Positions 11,340 through 22,330 of a DNA stretch of 64,000 nucleotides are shown here, piece after piece. The position numbers were made by a program, and so were the translations under genes. The notes under the pieces were generated by a model that saw nothing but the letters and a program-made list of their open reading frames with translations, had not been told where the DNA came from and did not search any database. The number at the start of each line of letters is the position of its first letter. The first letter of the stretch is position 1. Origin of the DNA: Choristoneura fumiferana (Eukaryota > Arthropoda > Insecta > Lepidoptera > Tortricidae); contig NC_133486.1 of the NCBI RefSeq assembly GCF_025370935.1, positions 8,500,330-8,564,329 of the forward strand, read 5' to 3'.

Positions 11340-11541
11340 TGCCCAGCGGTTGTTGTTTTGAGATTTTATCCCTACCCCGTGTGAATATCGGAATTAAAAG
11401 TAGCCTATGTTTTATTCCAGACGTCCAGTTATCTATATAGCAAATTTCATCCAAATCCGTCCAGCCGTTTCAGCGTAAAGGAGTAACAAACATACTCACT
11501 CACTCACTCACAAACTTTCGCATTTATAATATTAGTAGGAT
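11340..11541 (+). mobile_element. RTE-like LINE 3' end, (CACT)n subtype
   Basis: Contains AAATTTCATCCAAATCCGTC, CAGCCGTTTCAGCGT, a CACTCACTCACTCAC run and the terminal ACTTTCGCATTTATAATATT. It shares its end with the copy at 8339 but has a different body. Confidence 0.75.
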
Positions 11542-11837
11542 TAAATATTCTAAGCTCAACTGCACAAAGGTATAATTCGAAAGGTTGGATCAAGGTAACT
11601 GATAGATAAAACGACTGACTGGAAAGAATTTCCAGATTGGAGACCAAAAAGTTGTACCACTTTACATCGTAGTTAACTATACAAAACAACTGACTGGAAA
11701 ATGTTCCGGTGTGACCCGAAAACTATCCATACTATTTTGTACTTGGGTAATTTTCGTGTCAAAATGCAATACTCGTACTTTCATACAAATTTTAACTACC
11801 GGCGTCTAACTTTTTAAACTCTACCCTAAATTGTATG

Positions 11838-12300
11838 TATGTATGCAGGCACTTTATTGTACAAAAATAAGGTAAGAAACACAATAGGGAATATTATTGC
11901 AATTTTATCCCGTCAGAGTGCAGCACTAGCACATACCATAACATGTTTATGGTTTATGTTTTTTGAGTATCTTAAAAGTCCGTAGGATGCCGTAATATCA
12001 TATTATTTCAATTATTTTTTTTAGAAATATAGCTCCATCGCTACTATCGATGTCAATATCATTTATTTTGCTACTTATATATATGTCATGATTTTTATAG
12101 GTATTAATACTCTTTGGTCATGATCCGTCATGACGACAAAATATAAAGAGAACTGATGTTGTCACGGCGGTTTTTTTACGGTTTGTGCTAGTGTCGCCCC
12201 CTGCGCAGAGCTTTGCCTAATATGCCCTATTGACTCAAGATTCATGTGCAACGGCAAACTTATCCCTTTCAGGGATCTCTACATGTCAACCGTTGAGTGG
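11838..12300 (-). repeat. Two separated fragments of the 'CTTTATTGTAC' retroposon tail
   Basis: GCACTTTATTGTACAAAAAT at about 11850 matches the start of the copy at 28261. AACTTATCCCTTTCAGGGAT at about 12258 matches a block lying only about 65 bp further in that copy. About 330 bp of unrelated sequence separates them here, suggesting an insertion into the element. Confidence 0.5.
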
Positions 12301-12503
12301 ATAAGAGGAGAGTATAGTCTATCGCACAACGGAATCTCTTAAGGTACTTTGCAACTGCCTATGCTAAACCTTTAAGATCAACTAAATACAAGCGTTACTC
12401 ATTTCAGAATAATAATGGCGTATCTTCAACTGCACCTGTATTCAGTATATTGACGAACACCCGAAATTCCTAGCTCATCTGCATGACATCAGTGCAACGA
12501 AGC

Positions 12504-12510
12504 TATATAA
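12504..12510 (+). promoter_or_regulatory. TATA box of a probable Pol II promoter
   Basis: TATATAA lies in AGCTATATAAGC. Start sites in insect TATA promoters fall about 25-31 bp downstream, near 12531-12536, where the GC-rich GGCTCGCGAGTC lies. AGACA at 12581-12585 fits the loose DPE consensus by sequence, but its spacing is not decisive. Downstream there is no ATG before a strong splice donor, which supports a real promoter. The upstream flank (12440-12500) shows no known repeat. No transcript data were available. Confidence 0.6.
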
Positions 12511-12533
12511 GCACTTTCACTGCCTGGGCTCGC

Positions 12534-12648
12534 GAGTCGCGGGTCGCTACTCGTGTGTACCCGCCGTAACACACGACGCGAGACAGAACTATTGCGATTT
12601 GAGTGTTTTGTGCAGTGGGTGATATTTTCTTTTGTGTACAAGGTAAGT
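12534..12648 (+). other. Probable non-coding first exon plus splice donor
   Basis: From the inferred start (about 12534, uncertain by several bases) to 12642 there is no ATG. The exon closes with ACAAG followed by GTAAGT at 12643-12648, an ideal 5' splice site. CG dinucleotides cluster in the first half, unlike the AT-rich surroundings. The gene it belongs to cannot be named because no coding exon is visible. A long first intron running right through the window is the simplest reading, since 12.65-64 kb has no convincing coding exon. Alternatively this is a lncRNA start or a chance match. Confidence 0.5.
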
Positions 12649-12680
12649 TTTATTTGGATTTGTTTTTTTTTATAATTTAT

Positions 12681-12747
12681 ATTGAATTTTAAAATAATTT
12701 AAATTGAATTTTAAAATAATTTAAATTTAATTTTAAAAATAATTTAA
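12681..12747. repeat. Three-copy 22-bp tandem repeat in the presumed intron
   Basis: Unit ATTGAATTTTAAAATAATTT+AA is identical at 12681-12702 and 12703-12724. A third unit at 12725-12747 has one substitution and one extra A. The array starts 32 bp after the splice donor and is almost pure AT. Confidence 0.9.
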
Positions 12748-14459
12748 ATGTTTTATTTTTATTTAAAATGAATTAATTTTTAATTTCAAGTAGACACTTC
12801 AGTAGTGCTAAATAGTACGTAACTCTTCTGATGTTTTTATTTCTCATTTTTAAATTTTATTTAAATTAAATAATTAGCCAATAAATTAAACAATCGTTGC
12901 TAGGCAAGAAAAAAAAACTTAAGCTGCATTTTGTTAAATTTACTTAATTGTGTATAAAAATAACTCCGATGTAAACATAGAAACCGTTACGTAATACTTT
13001 ATTTTAAAAGTAAAATATAGAAAAAAAACTTACTATAATAACTATACCGTTTGTTATGTATGGACTTTGTATGAAAGGAAAAGTTATTACGAGTATTGCG
13101 CGGGCGACATCAAATAAACATCAACGCGCCATCAAGTTTCCCATGCGAACTTAACGCACGGCGTCAAAAGCTAACGCTTATATCCCATTTAAATCTACTT
13201 TGTATGGAGTAAGGTTTTATGGAGTTTTCACTATGCTATTTTCAAAATAAGGAGATAGTTATTGTAACAAAATATAAGTCAGTTACACTCGGCTTTGGAT
13301 TAATCAAAATATTTAATTTTTCGTAATTTTCACTCAGCATCGTAAGTTTCTCCACCATAATTTTCACCATCCATGTTTTATCATGCTTAACGTAAAGATT
13401 AATAATTACTTTGACGTTTTTGGACACATTGCAGTGGCCGTGGTCACGATTTGGCTCCTGGGATAAGCCCCGAGGGGTGTTAATAGTTACAACCATTTAC
13501 TCCAAAATAACAGTGCCGGGGAGGATGGGAATTGGAATCACCTGTACCAATTGAGTATTAAGGTACCTATCACTCTTACAGGTGTAAAAGAATAATAAAA
13601 AGTTCACTCCGATTTGCCTTGATTTCAAATTGAATAAAATCAGTCAACATACCCCCTGACATTTTCACGTTTTTTACAGGAAACTACTGGAAACGAGGTT
13701 CAATAGTTTTATTGATGTCAGAAATGCTATTATTCATTCCTAAGTGTTTTTTGCAGTTTGAAATTTAGTTTTATAATGCATGAAATTCCCGCATTAGAGG
13801 GTTCTTCGGGTAGTTATTCGTAAGAGTTAAGAACGCAAATGTTTTTTGTAGAAAAACTGTTCAAATGTAACTATTGATATTGTTAAAGAAACGCATACAC
13901 TGACACTTTTATTTTAGCCCGCAAAACCTGACATCCTGAACTCATTAAAAATCAATACAGTCACTGTAATTGTGTAGGTACATACATAAATAGTCAATTC
14001 ATACCAATAAACATGGAATATTTCGCAAGCTCTTTGTTTGAAGCATCAATAATACGTTGAGCTTTAAGCTCGTGTATATCAGCTTTATTGCATGATTTTG
14101 AGATGCGTACAATGCATAGCGCTCGAAACCTTTACCTATCGAGGACGATGGCATGAATATTAAACACCCTATACGTTGTTTAAAGTTAATATAAGAAACC
14201 AATATTAATTTATGACAAGGTAATCTACTAATTTGTCTTGGTTAAAATGGAACGGGAGAACATCCTGAATGAATACATTAGTGTATTAAGTTACACTTAT
14301 TTATGTTAATTAATGTTATTTCACATAAAAACAAAATGAGACCAGTAGTATCAAAAACTAAGATACTTACTTAATCATAATTTAGGTGTTTACGTTTTTT
14401 TAGTGATAAATTAATTTTCGAGCCAGGGAAATTAATTAAGCTATAATAGGAATGTTTAT
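12748..14459. other. Presumed intron; solo foldback arm at 13399-13450
   Basis: No exon is recognised. At 13399-13450, TTTGACGTTTTTGGACACAT followed by GCAGTGGCCGTGGTCACGA is a diverged single arm of the foldback element at 22009-22330. The 84-codon minus frame over it is incidental. Confidence 0.5.
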
Positions 14460-14560
14460 GACGACCGGATGGCCAAGTGGTTAGAAAACCTGACTACGAA
14501 GCTTGAGGTCCCGAGTCCCGGGTTCAATTCCCGGTCGTGGCAGATATTTGTATGAATAAT
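14460..14560 (+). mobile_element. Truncated tRNA-derived SINE (TTTA-tail family)
   Basis: The tRNA-like head GACGACCGGATGGCC carries an A box TGGCCAAGTGG (14470-14480) and B box GGTTCAATTCC (14521-14531). It then enters the shared GGCAGATATTTGTATGAATA and stops matching soon after. Compared with the copy at 25634 it has a small extra block (GAGTCCCG) before the B box. Not a functional tRNA gene. Confidence 0.85.
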
Positions 14561-14759
14561 TTGAAACTAACTAATTTGACAGAATTTGAATGACTTTTAT
14601 TTTATTAAAAGTTGAGTCTGAACATCGGCTCCTTTAAAAATAATTGCAGGGACGGTAATCACGAAGAATTAGCGACGTAAAATACTGTTAATTTACCACT
14701 CCTGTCATAACCCTCTATGGGCATTAATAATAAATTTACCCACATCATATATATAATCA

Positions 14760-14933
14760 TCGTTCCCTTAGGAACTGCGCATTTTTCCGGAATAAAAAGT
14801 AGCCTATGTCACACTCTGACCCATAAACTATCTCTAAGCCAAAAATCACGACGATTCGTCGCTCCGTTTCAACGTGAAAGACGGACAAACATACAAACAC
14901 ACACACTTTCGCATTTATAATATTAGTATGGAT
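14760..14933 (+). mobile_element. TATAATATTAGTA-ending retroposon, 5'-truncated
   Basis: Shares GATAAAAAGTAGCCTATGTC-like sequence, the CACGAC/TCGTCGCTCCGTT block and ACTTTCGCATTTATAATATT with the copy at 8339, but lacks the first part of the unit. Confidence 0.85.
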
Positions 14934-15018
14934 TACAATATGAGTCATAAAATTAGTTACAGACACTTCATTCCGATATACATGACTATTACAAAGTAGA
15001 TGTCATAATAGATGAAAC

Positions 15019-15150
15019 GACCTGGTTAAGATCGCGGGATCGCGTTGGATGCGGAAAGCACAAGACCGGCCTGAGTGGAAAGCCTCGGGGGAGGCCTATG
15101 TCCAGTGGTGGACGTCTTTCGGCTGACATGATGATGATGATGATGATCAT
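15019..15150 (+). pseudogene. RTE-type LINE: last 35 codons of the RT ORF and (ATG)n tail
   Basis: An open frame from 15019 to the TGA at 15124-15126 reads DLVKIAGSRWMRKAQ, then DRPEW, then GEAYVQWWTSFG. This is the characteristic end of RTE-clade LINE reverse transcriptases, with the conserved GEAYVQ-W motif just before the stop. A (ATG)n tail follows. Everything upstream of about 15015 has been lost, as expected from 5' truncation. The second half of the related copy at 61402 is nearly identical at DNA level, so both derive from one family. Confidence 0.85.
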
Positions 15151-15182
15151 GATAGTGATAACTTAGCATCACCAATTAGTAT

Positions 15183-15240
15183 ATCATCATTATATCAGCC
15201 GTAGAACGCCCACTGTTAAACATTAGGCATCCCCCATGCA
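15183..15240 (-). mobile_element. RTE-type LINE 3' tip, opposite orientation
   Basis: ATCATCATTATATCAGCCGT followed by AGAACGCCCACTGTTAAACA and CATCCCCCAT is the reverse complement of the same LINE terminus. It faces the copy at 15019 tail to tail across about 30 bp. Confidence 0.75.
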
Positions 15241-15819
15241 GTTATATATTATATAATATCTAACAAAAAATATTATTAGAATGAACTTGATGTATATGGG
15301 ATTAGACCGAGAAATAAATGTTAAATAATTATTCATTATAAAAAAACTATTGCTGTTTGCTAAAAATCATCAAGTAGACGTGTGAATAGACGAAGGGAGG
15401 CACCTTAAAGGTCGATTGCAAACTGGATTTTCCAGTGTCAAGAGTCAAGGAAAGTAAAAGCAAGTTCAACTAGGATTCCAAAGCTGTTGACTTATAACAA
15501 AATAACAAGCTAATTCAAAGTTATATCACAAATGTCAAAACTTAAGAAATTGTTACCAATTTGAAAAAATAATTAAATTAGAAATAGGTTTGCTACAAAG
15601 TAGTATAAATAAATACACACTAAATTTAACTCAATTTACACCTAAAATTTGCTAAAGACTTCTCTAAGGTGTTCTTAATGACATGATGCGATGTATTGTA
15701 TATATAAAAATAAATAACCAACTGCCAGAGTTAGTATAACGCGGTGAGTTATTTCAAATCCTGCAATGTATGCTGCTGGAATTATTCAGTTACTGTAAAA
15801 AAAAAAACTGTCAGGGACC

Positions 15820-15897
15820 AACGGCCCAAGCCCTCTCATTCCGAGAAGAGGCCTGTGCGCTGCAGGGGGACGTATACATGCCGAAATGCTGATGAAT
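15820..15897 (+). mobile_element. 3' fragment of GAT-tail SINE
   Basis: ACGGCCCAAGCCCTCTCATT, AGAGGCCTGTGC and GGACGTATAC followed by a GATGA remnant match the 3' portion of the SINE at 24799. The overlapping short frames are shadows. Confidence 0.8.
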
Positions 15898-15899
15898 AC

Positions 15900-16649
15900 T
15901 GCAAAAACCTTAAGGCCGTTTCTATTCAGACAATATGGATATGGATGGATAGATACGGAGCAAAAATGTGCTAAATCGATCAATCATCAGTTGAAAATTA
16001 CACATTGTTATACAAGGGCAAGATGTGGAGTTCAGCTTATGTGATTAGTCAGATTCTGCACGACAAAACGCTTTTATGTGATCGCACCTTAAACCACTGC
16101 CTCATTAAACCCTAGTAGCGTACCATTAGCATAAGGATGTGCAGATGCGAGATACGCCCAACAATAGCTTGATGTATGGCTGATGTATGGCCCGCGTTAG
16201 GCTGACGGATAGCTGATGTTTAGCCATGTATGGCAGAGCTAATTCTCTACCCTGAGGCTTGTCATGGGTCACATCAACTGAGAGTTTAAAAAAATGTTCT
16301 CATTCAAGTTTTAACGTGCACTTATTCGCTTTATTACATGCTTATTGGAGATCTAGAATAAGTTTGACACGCGGGAGCAAAGACGCCGTGACTTTCCCGC
16401 GTGTACTTAGGTAGCACTTTTATAGAAGCAGAGTTGTGAACAGACACAATGCGCCCATTTGTAATATATTAATTAAAATCCGTGTCGCACCCCACTTTCC
16501 TGTTAATGTAATGTGGATTTTATGCAAAATGACGTGTCAATCTGCACGTCTGAGCTTTTATAGAAATCCACGCTTACTCAGGTTGTAAAGTAAATACTAA
16601 AGTCTAGGGTTATATGTTACTACGGTCTTATTTTTATTTATTTTTGTTT
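15900..16649. other. No feature seen
   Basis: Unique-looking intergenic or intronic DNA. Imperfect short repeats of GCTGATGTATGGC lie near 16165-16230 only. Confidence 0.4.
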
Positions 16650-16922
16650 TTATTTGACTGGATGGCAAAGGAGCAAGTGGCTCTCCTGATGGTAAAAAAT
16701 CACCACCGCCCATAGACACCTGCAACACCAGGGGGATTGCAGATGCGTTGCCAACCTAGAGGCCTAAGATGGGATACCTCAAGTGCCAGTAATTTCACCG
16801 GTTGTCTTACTCTCCACGCCGAAACACATCAGTGCAAGCACTGCTGCTTCACGGCAGGATTAGCGAGCAAGATGGTGGTAGCAATCCGGGCGGACCTTGC
16901 CCAAGGTCCTACCACCTGCAGA
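16650..16922 (-). mobile_element. Complete SINE of the GCAGGTGGTAGG...TCGAATAAA family
   Basis: Read on the minus strand it begins TGCAGGTGGTAGGACCTTGG and contains TTGCTCGCTAATCCTGCCGT, CGGCGTGGAGAGTAAGACA and GGCAACGCATCTGCAATCCC. It ends with CATCCAGTC and an A-rich tail. Members also lie at 26357, 42258, 48036 and, in pieces, 29055 and 55395. The plus-strand 65-codon frame here is a repeat shadow. Confidence 0.9.
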
Positions 16923-18184
16923 ACATCGGAATAATGATAATGGTCTGTGATAGATGTTTTTGAAGCGTTGGCTAAAAGTTCATATTTTTACACTCGAATT
17001 TGGCCTATATAACGTATCTGTAGACTGTTGACCCATTTGTCTTTAAATTCAACTCATTAAATTGTTATAATTTTTTATTGCAGAAATCTCAAATGATTAT
17101 ATTACTACTGACGTAAATTTAATCTTCTTAAAAATAGATTTAAATAAGGGTAACATTTATAGGACACTGTGTTGACGACGTTATTTGAGAACAAAAAGGA
17201 TGCAATAATATATGAACTGCTAATCTTCTAAATTATGCATTTATATACGCATAAAGCTCTAATCTTCCAATGTGTTAAGTAATATAATATAATATAATAT
17301 TTATTGTTAGATAATTTATATATTTTGCCGCAATACATGACCCGTTTTATTTGAATATTATAAAATATTTGCATAATTTATGTTAAAAGCATTATAATTA
17401 CATAATGACCTTGGACTGGAAAGGAAATTGTATTTATTTTACAAATAAATAGGAGCCAACAATCATCATAACCTGTGGCGGAAAATAACTTGCGAAAAGC
17501 ATTTTTTTTATTATAAAATATGTATAACGACTTCAAAAAAAGCTAGACAATACAAAAATAATATTTATTTAGTTTGAAGGCTAATCAAATATAGTTAAGT
17601 ACATTCGGTTACTACTGTTCATTAAAATCACTAGGACATCACGTTTTCTTAGTATTAATCTACCTTTTCTACACCTAAAGAAGAATGCAATTAAAACTCA
17701 AAAGTTACCTCATAAAGATACTAATGATCGTTATAAATACTAATAAGTTTGAACCTTTTAAGGCAATGCTCGTCAAATGTCACGCGGTCACCTCCCACTT
17801 TTCCAACCACATTTAAGGTTGTAGTTATAACACCAGATTTGACACGTGGCCAAAGTCGGCATTGTTAACCGGAGATATTTTTCTATTGGAAATAATTAAC
17901 AATTCTATCGTTGTACCTATCACAGAGTCCTCTAGTTTATTTTTAAGCATATAAGCTTTTGATAAAAAATTACGACACAAACCATTAAGTAGGTACGATC
18001 GTATTTTTTTATATCATTCCATAAATATTTACAAAAGACCTATCAAAATAACTTACGGACACCATTGGAGACCTAAGAGATGGCCTATCATTGCGATAGG
18101 TATTTATAGCGAGGTAATTTAAGGCTGCCAGCATCTTTGGGTTATGCCTCGGGGAACCCTTTTTTACGTACATAGCTATATTCT
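16923..18184. other. AT-rich, no feature
   Basis: A short AATAT simple repeat is present at about 17281-17300. No gene or transposon is recognised. Confidence 0.5.
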
Positions 18185-18420
18185 AGATTACTTTTTTTTT
18201 AATAGGCTGTAATGTCCCACTGCTGGGCAAAGGCCTCTCCCATGGATTTACAACTCGTCCTGTCGGCACTTATGTCTGGCAAGTCGCTGGAAAACACGTC
18301 TAGGTCATCCCGCCATCTCCGCCTTGGCCTGCCGCGACGCCGATATCCATTTTGGGGCATCCGCTGTGTGATGACCTGTGCCCACCTTTCTGGGTGCATG
18401 CGGCAAACGTCGCCAGCCTA
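18185..18420 (-). pseudogene. RTE-type LINE: C-terminal RT fragment
   Basis: The minus frame reads AGDVCRMHPERWAQ, then GRPRRRWRDDLD, then MGEAFAQQWD. These are the C-terminal landmarks of RTE-clade LINE reverse transcriptases (RGRP-RRWRDD and GEAFAQQWD). The ORF ends in-frame at ITAY. The piece covers only about 70 residues of a protein normally near 1,000, and nothing upstream is left. It is a different subfamily from 15019/61402. The opposite-strand frame is a shadow. Confidence 0.9.
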
Positions 18421-21400
18421 GTCCCATTTGAGTCCCATTAATTAAGTTTAAAAAATATATTTAAACCTAGTCTTATTTATTGTGAATAATAATTTATCAA
18501 TCCAAAAAAGAAACGTCCTATAACGAAATACGTTATACAAAATTTAATAAGTATCACACCAAATGTCACTCGGCCAATACCGACAACCGATAGCCATAAA
18601 CATAATTAAAAGTAAAACAACAAAGACAGAAACGAAGCATAGATCATAGACCATAGTAATGTCAAAGGTTGAGCGAAAGTGAAGAGGTTACGTGTGGTTA
18701 CGTAACTGTCGCACGGTTACATTGATTGGACGCTGGCAGGTCAGTGGGTAAGCCTTTTTACACCTGACGAGGTGTTTAGAATGGACCTTTTGTTTACATT
18801 GTACGTATTTTGTTGTTTACGTAAATGTAAAAGGCAAATAATGCACTAGTGTACTACAGGTAGTAGTTAAAATATTTTGTTTATAAAATTTAGCACGCTT
18901 AAGCTTTTCTGTGTATCGTGGTACACAGTAAATAAAATAAAAACGTAAATTATTTACGTTAGTTCGAGTTATTTGAAAAAAATGGTGATAATTTAGTTTG
19001 ATTTGTTTAAGTGGTTAATTTAATGTCAATAAGCTTGATACCTTTATTTCTATTGATACCAATCCAAATCTAATTTAAGAAGAGGCATTTAATTTAAAAT
19101 ATAGCAGAGTTTACCGAAGGTAGGAAAAATATTATAAGAAGGTATGTATATTTAAATAAAGAGATCTATCAAGATTTATTTCATTTAGTAAAACAGGTGC
19201 CCGACAAATCTGTAGTAATATTACAAATGCGAAAGTAATTCTGTCTCTCTCTCTGTTACTTCTTCACGCTTAAACCACTCGAAAGATGTGGAACATGTAT
19301 AGTTTAAGACTAAACTTTAATCAAATATTGATAATCGTCATTTAGTCGTATTGCAGTCGTACGGTCTAATAAGTAATCGGTGAGATGTTTGAGTCGGATT
19401 CGTGTTAACGTTGCACCATAACCGTAAAGTTTATTTAAGATTTTAAGCTTCATTAGCTTTTATTACAGATTTAGTCATTTTCTACGTGCGTTATTTAGTT
19501 GTTTGTGTTACTTAACGTTACATTATGCTTTGTTACCCGACTTCGAAGAAGGAGGGTTATGTGTTTGACCCGTATGTATGTATGTTACAACTCTTACACA
19601 TCTTTGTATGAAAACCCCATGGAGGCTTTAAAGTAAAAGAAAGCTAACACATACAAATCTATACAACACTAGTTATTTAACAGTTAGACGTACCATTAAT
19701 CATAGTGAACCATGAAACTACTATTTGACATACAACATACAGTTCTGAACCTCTGACATTTGCCTTTGTGACCACATTTTATCGCTAAAGTATTTAGCAG
19801 CATCCGTATTGAGGAAACGCAATAATGTAAATTAAATATAAACATACGTATTCGTATGAAATGCACTTGTAGTGATTATAAATTTATGTCAAGATTTGTA
19901 CAAATACAAGGAAATGAAGGGAGAATGATAAATGGACCTCCAAATAAATATAAATATATTAAAATAGTAGACAAAAGATGAGTGGCAGGGAGGCGTTTGT
20001 CCAGTAATTGAATAAAGAATACGCTAAAAAATCTAAGTACCTACTCGTATATCGAGATAGAAATATCTTTATATTTTATTAAATAATGCACAGAAACAGC
20101 ATTTTTTTTTGATATCCTGTAAGAATGAATTAACTTTATCTCATATTGATAAAACAACAAAAATAAACAAAAACAAAACAGTGTTAAACAGTACTGTTCG
20201 TTACTACGGCATCACGCCACACACATCGGAGATAAAAGGTCACAATGAAAAGAGGCGTAAGTGCACATACGCCGTTTTGCACATAACTGAGCGAATGTGT
20301 AACTATGTCGAGCATCTTCCGTGAGAGCCTCCCACTTGGAGAAACAATAGGCGACCCACTGCGGTGATAGCGAGATTGAAGATAGCGCAACGAAATAACG
20401 AAATGAGATATATAAAGTGGGTCTACGGTATTTCCTATAAATAAAATTAAATTCAATGGTCAAACCCTGTAATAGTTCATTTGATTGATGTAATATGATT
20501 TTCTCAGAAATGATCAGTTGCACGTGATTGATATAAAATTACCTAACATAACCAAAACTTTACTAATCTATAGATTACATGATCAAAAAAAGTTCGTCTT
20601 GATAATAATATCACATTAGGTATATCAAATGAACCATTATAGATTTTGACCTATTATGTCTATTGATTTTACAGCAAACGGATATCATCCAAAGTACCAC
20701 AAAATAAATTAGGATTAATCCGTCCAGTGATTTAATAGGTCTAAATAAACACCCGCTCAAGATGGTCAAGTTAGCAATGGAAAACTAAGTTATAAATATC
20801 GTACTTAGTTCATTAGTAAAAAATCTGATACAAAGCAATACCAGCAGCAATCCATAATTTATCACCACTTTAACTAACAATAATTGAATATTAGCCAACG
20901 GTGGAGTAACAAATAGCACCAATCATGCCCAAAAACATCTGTAAGAGATAACGATTACAGAATAAATACTCCGCTCATCTCCTTACCGGTCATGAGCTAT
21001 CATTGACATTTTACTATTACCAAACGGACCGTACCTCATGAGAACATTAACTGTGGTTACCAAAGTTATTTTTCACTTTTAAAATGAATGAAGCAACCGC
21101 CATTATTAACAAATTAGTAAGATTTCCCACGCAAGGTTTTTGATCTGAATAAATTGCTTATTATTGTTTAGGTTTAAAGTGCAGGCCAGCGGTTTGTATG
21201 GGTATTTAAGCCTTGGGAGATTCTGCAATAATTAATAAGATTATGTATTTCATAAAGGCTTTTTTAACTTGAATCGCTTTTGATTTGGATCTACAGCTAC
21301 TTACTTGACTGTCAAATGTAATTACACGACTTATATTACTTCAAATACTACTTATTTACTTACTTAGATGGTTATTTCAGAAATAAAAATAAGACTAATG

Positions 21401-21639
21401 GTAACGTTTCGTGTGCTCTGCCTAACCCATTTGGGAATACAGGCGTAATGTTTGTGTGTACATGTAAAATAAGACTAGGTATGCTTGAACGGAACCAAAC
21501 TTAGAAATATCAAATGTTAAACTTCAAGAATGTTAAACTTAGAAATATCAATTAGATCCTGAACTTTTCTAATTTCCTAGCCCATTTAGTCTAGCCCAAC
21601 CAATTGGTCTAGCAATTGAATTGAAATTCTGATTCTTCG
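18421..21639. other. Intergenic/intronic with small repeat scraps
   Basis: Scraps seen: a reverse RTE-like end at 19212-19290 (GTAATATTACAAATGCGAAA), a CCGACTTCGAAGAAGGAGG piece at 19538-19560, and at 21405-21450 a minus-oriented piece of the 928-1193 family. A 103-codon minus frame at 20212-20523 has no recognisable domain. Confidence 0.45.
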
Positions 21640-21901
21640 CAAAAAAACCGTGGGAATTTCCAAGAATTAGGGAAATATGGATTTCATTACTGTTGCAAAA
21701 AACATTGTGCCAAACTTTATATCTCTTATCTCGGCGGTTAAAACTTTGGGATTAAATTATTTAGTAATCTAAGTATGTGTTATTCCAGACTTCCAGCTAG
21801 ATAGAGAAAATTTCATCTAAATTCATCCTACCATTTTATCGTGAAGGAATGATAAATACACACACGCACTTACTTACAAAACAAACTAATATTAGTAGGA
21901 A
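21640..21901 (+). mobile_element. Diverged RTE-like LINE 3' end
   Basis: CTTCCAGCTAGATAGAGAAA followed by TTTCATCTAAATTCATCC and the terminal CTAATATTAGTAGGA align with 11340-11541. Substitutions throughout mark an old copy. Confidence 0.65.
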
Positions 21902-22008
21902 TATCGTTCGCGACTTCTTGTGTGCATAAATAGATTATCGCTAAGTATTTCCCAGGATCATCCAAATTTGTGGAGTTGCACGTTATTGAATCACAAATAT
22001 TACTTCCT

Positions 22009-22330
22009 ATACCACGCACAGGACTTATTACGCTAACACACACGAGTAATATTTACCTCGACGTTTCGTCAACATTACAGTGGCCGTGGTCACGAGTAGA
22101 CTGAAGTGTGGGGGTGTCAAGTCTGCCTACCAGCGCGAGTCCTTCAAACTACCCGCACTTGATCACAAATAGTACAGGCACTCGTATCACGAACTACCCG
22201 CACTTGGTCATTTTATTTGTCACCCTATCACACTTCAGTCTACTCGTGACCACGGCTGCTGTAATGTTGCCGAAACGTCGAGGTAAATATTACTCGTGTG
22301 TATTAGCGTGATAAGTCCTGTGCGTGGTAT
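22009..22330. mobile_element. Foldback element, 102-bp inverted arms
   Basis: Left arm 22009-22110 (ATACCACGCACAGG ... CTGAAGTGTG) pairs with right arm 22229-22330 with only a few mismatches. The 118-bp spacer contains the direct repeat ACTACCCGCACTTG twice (about 22150 and 22193). No transposase is present. No target duplication could be fixed at the edges. The 67-codon plus frame is part of the repeat. A single diverged arm is at 13399-13450, and the element at 46931-47201 has the same architecture. Confidence 0.9.

Noticed and set aside
20212..20523. 103-codon minus frame
   Set aside because: Overlapped by other frames on both strands; no recognisable family and no supporting gene structure.
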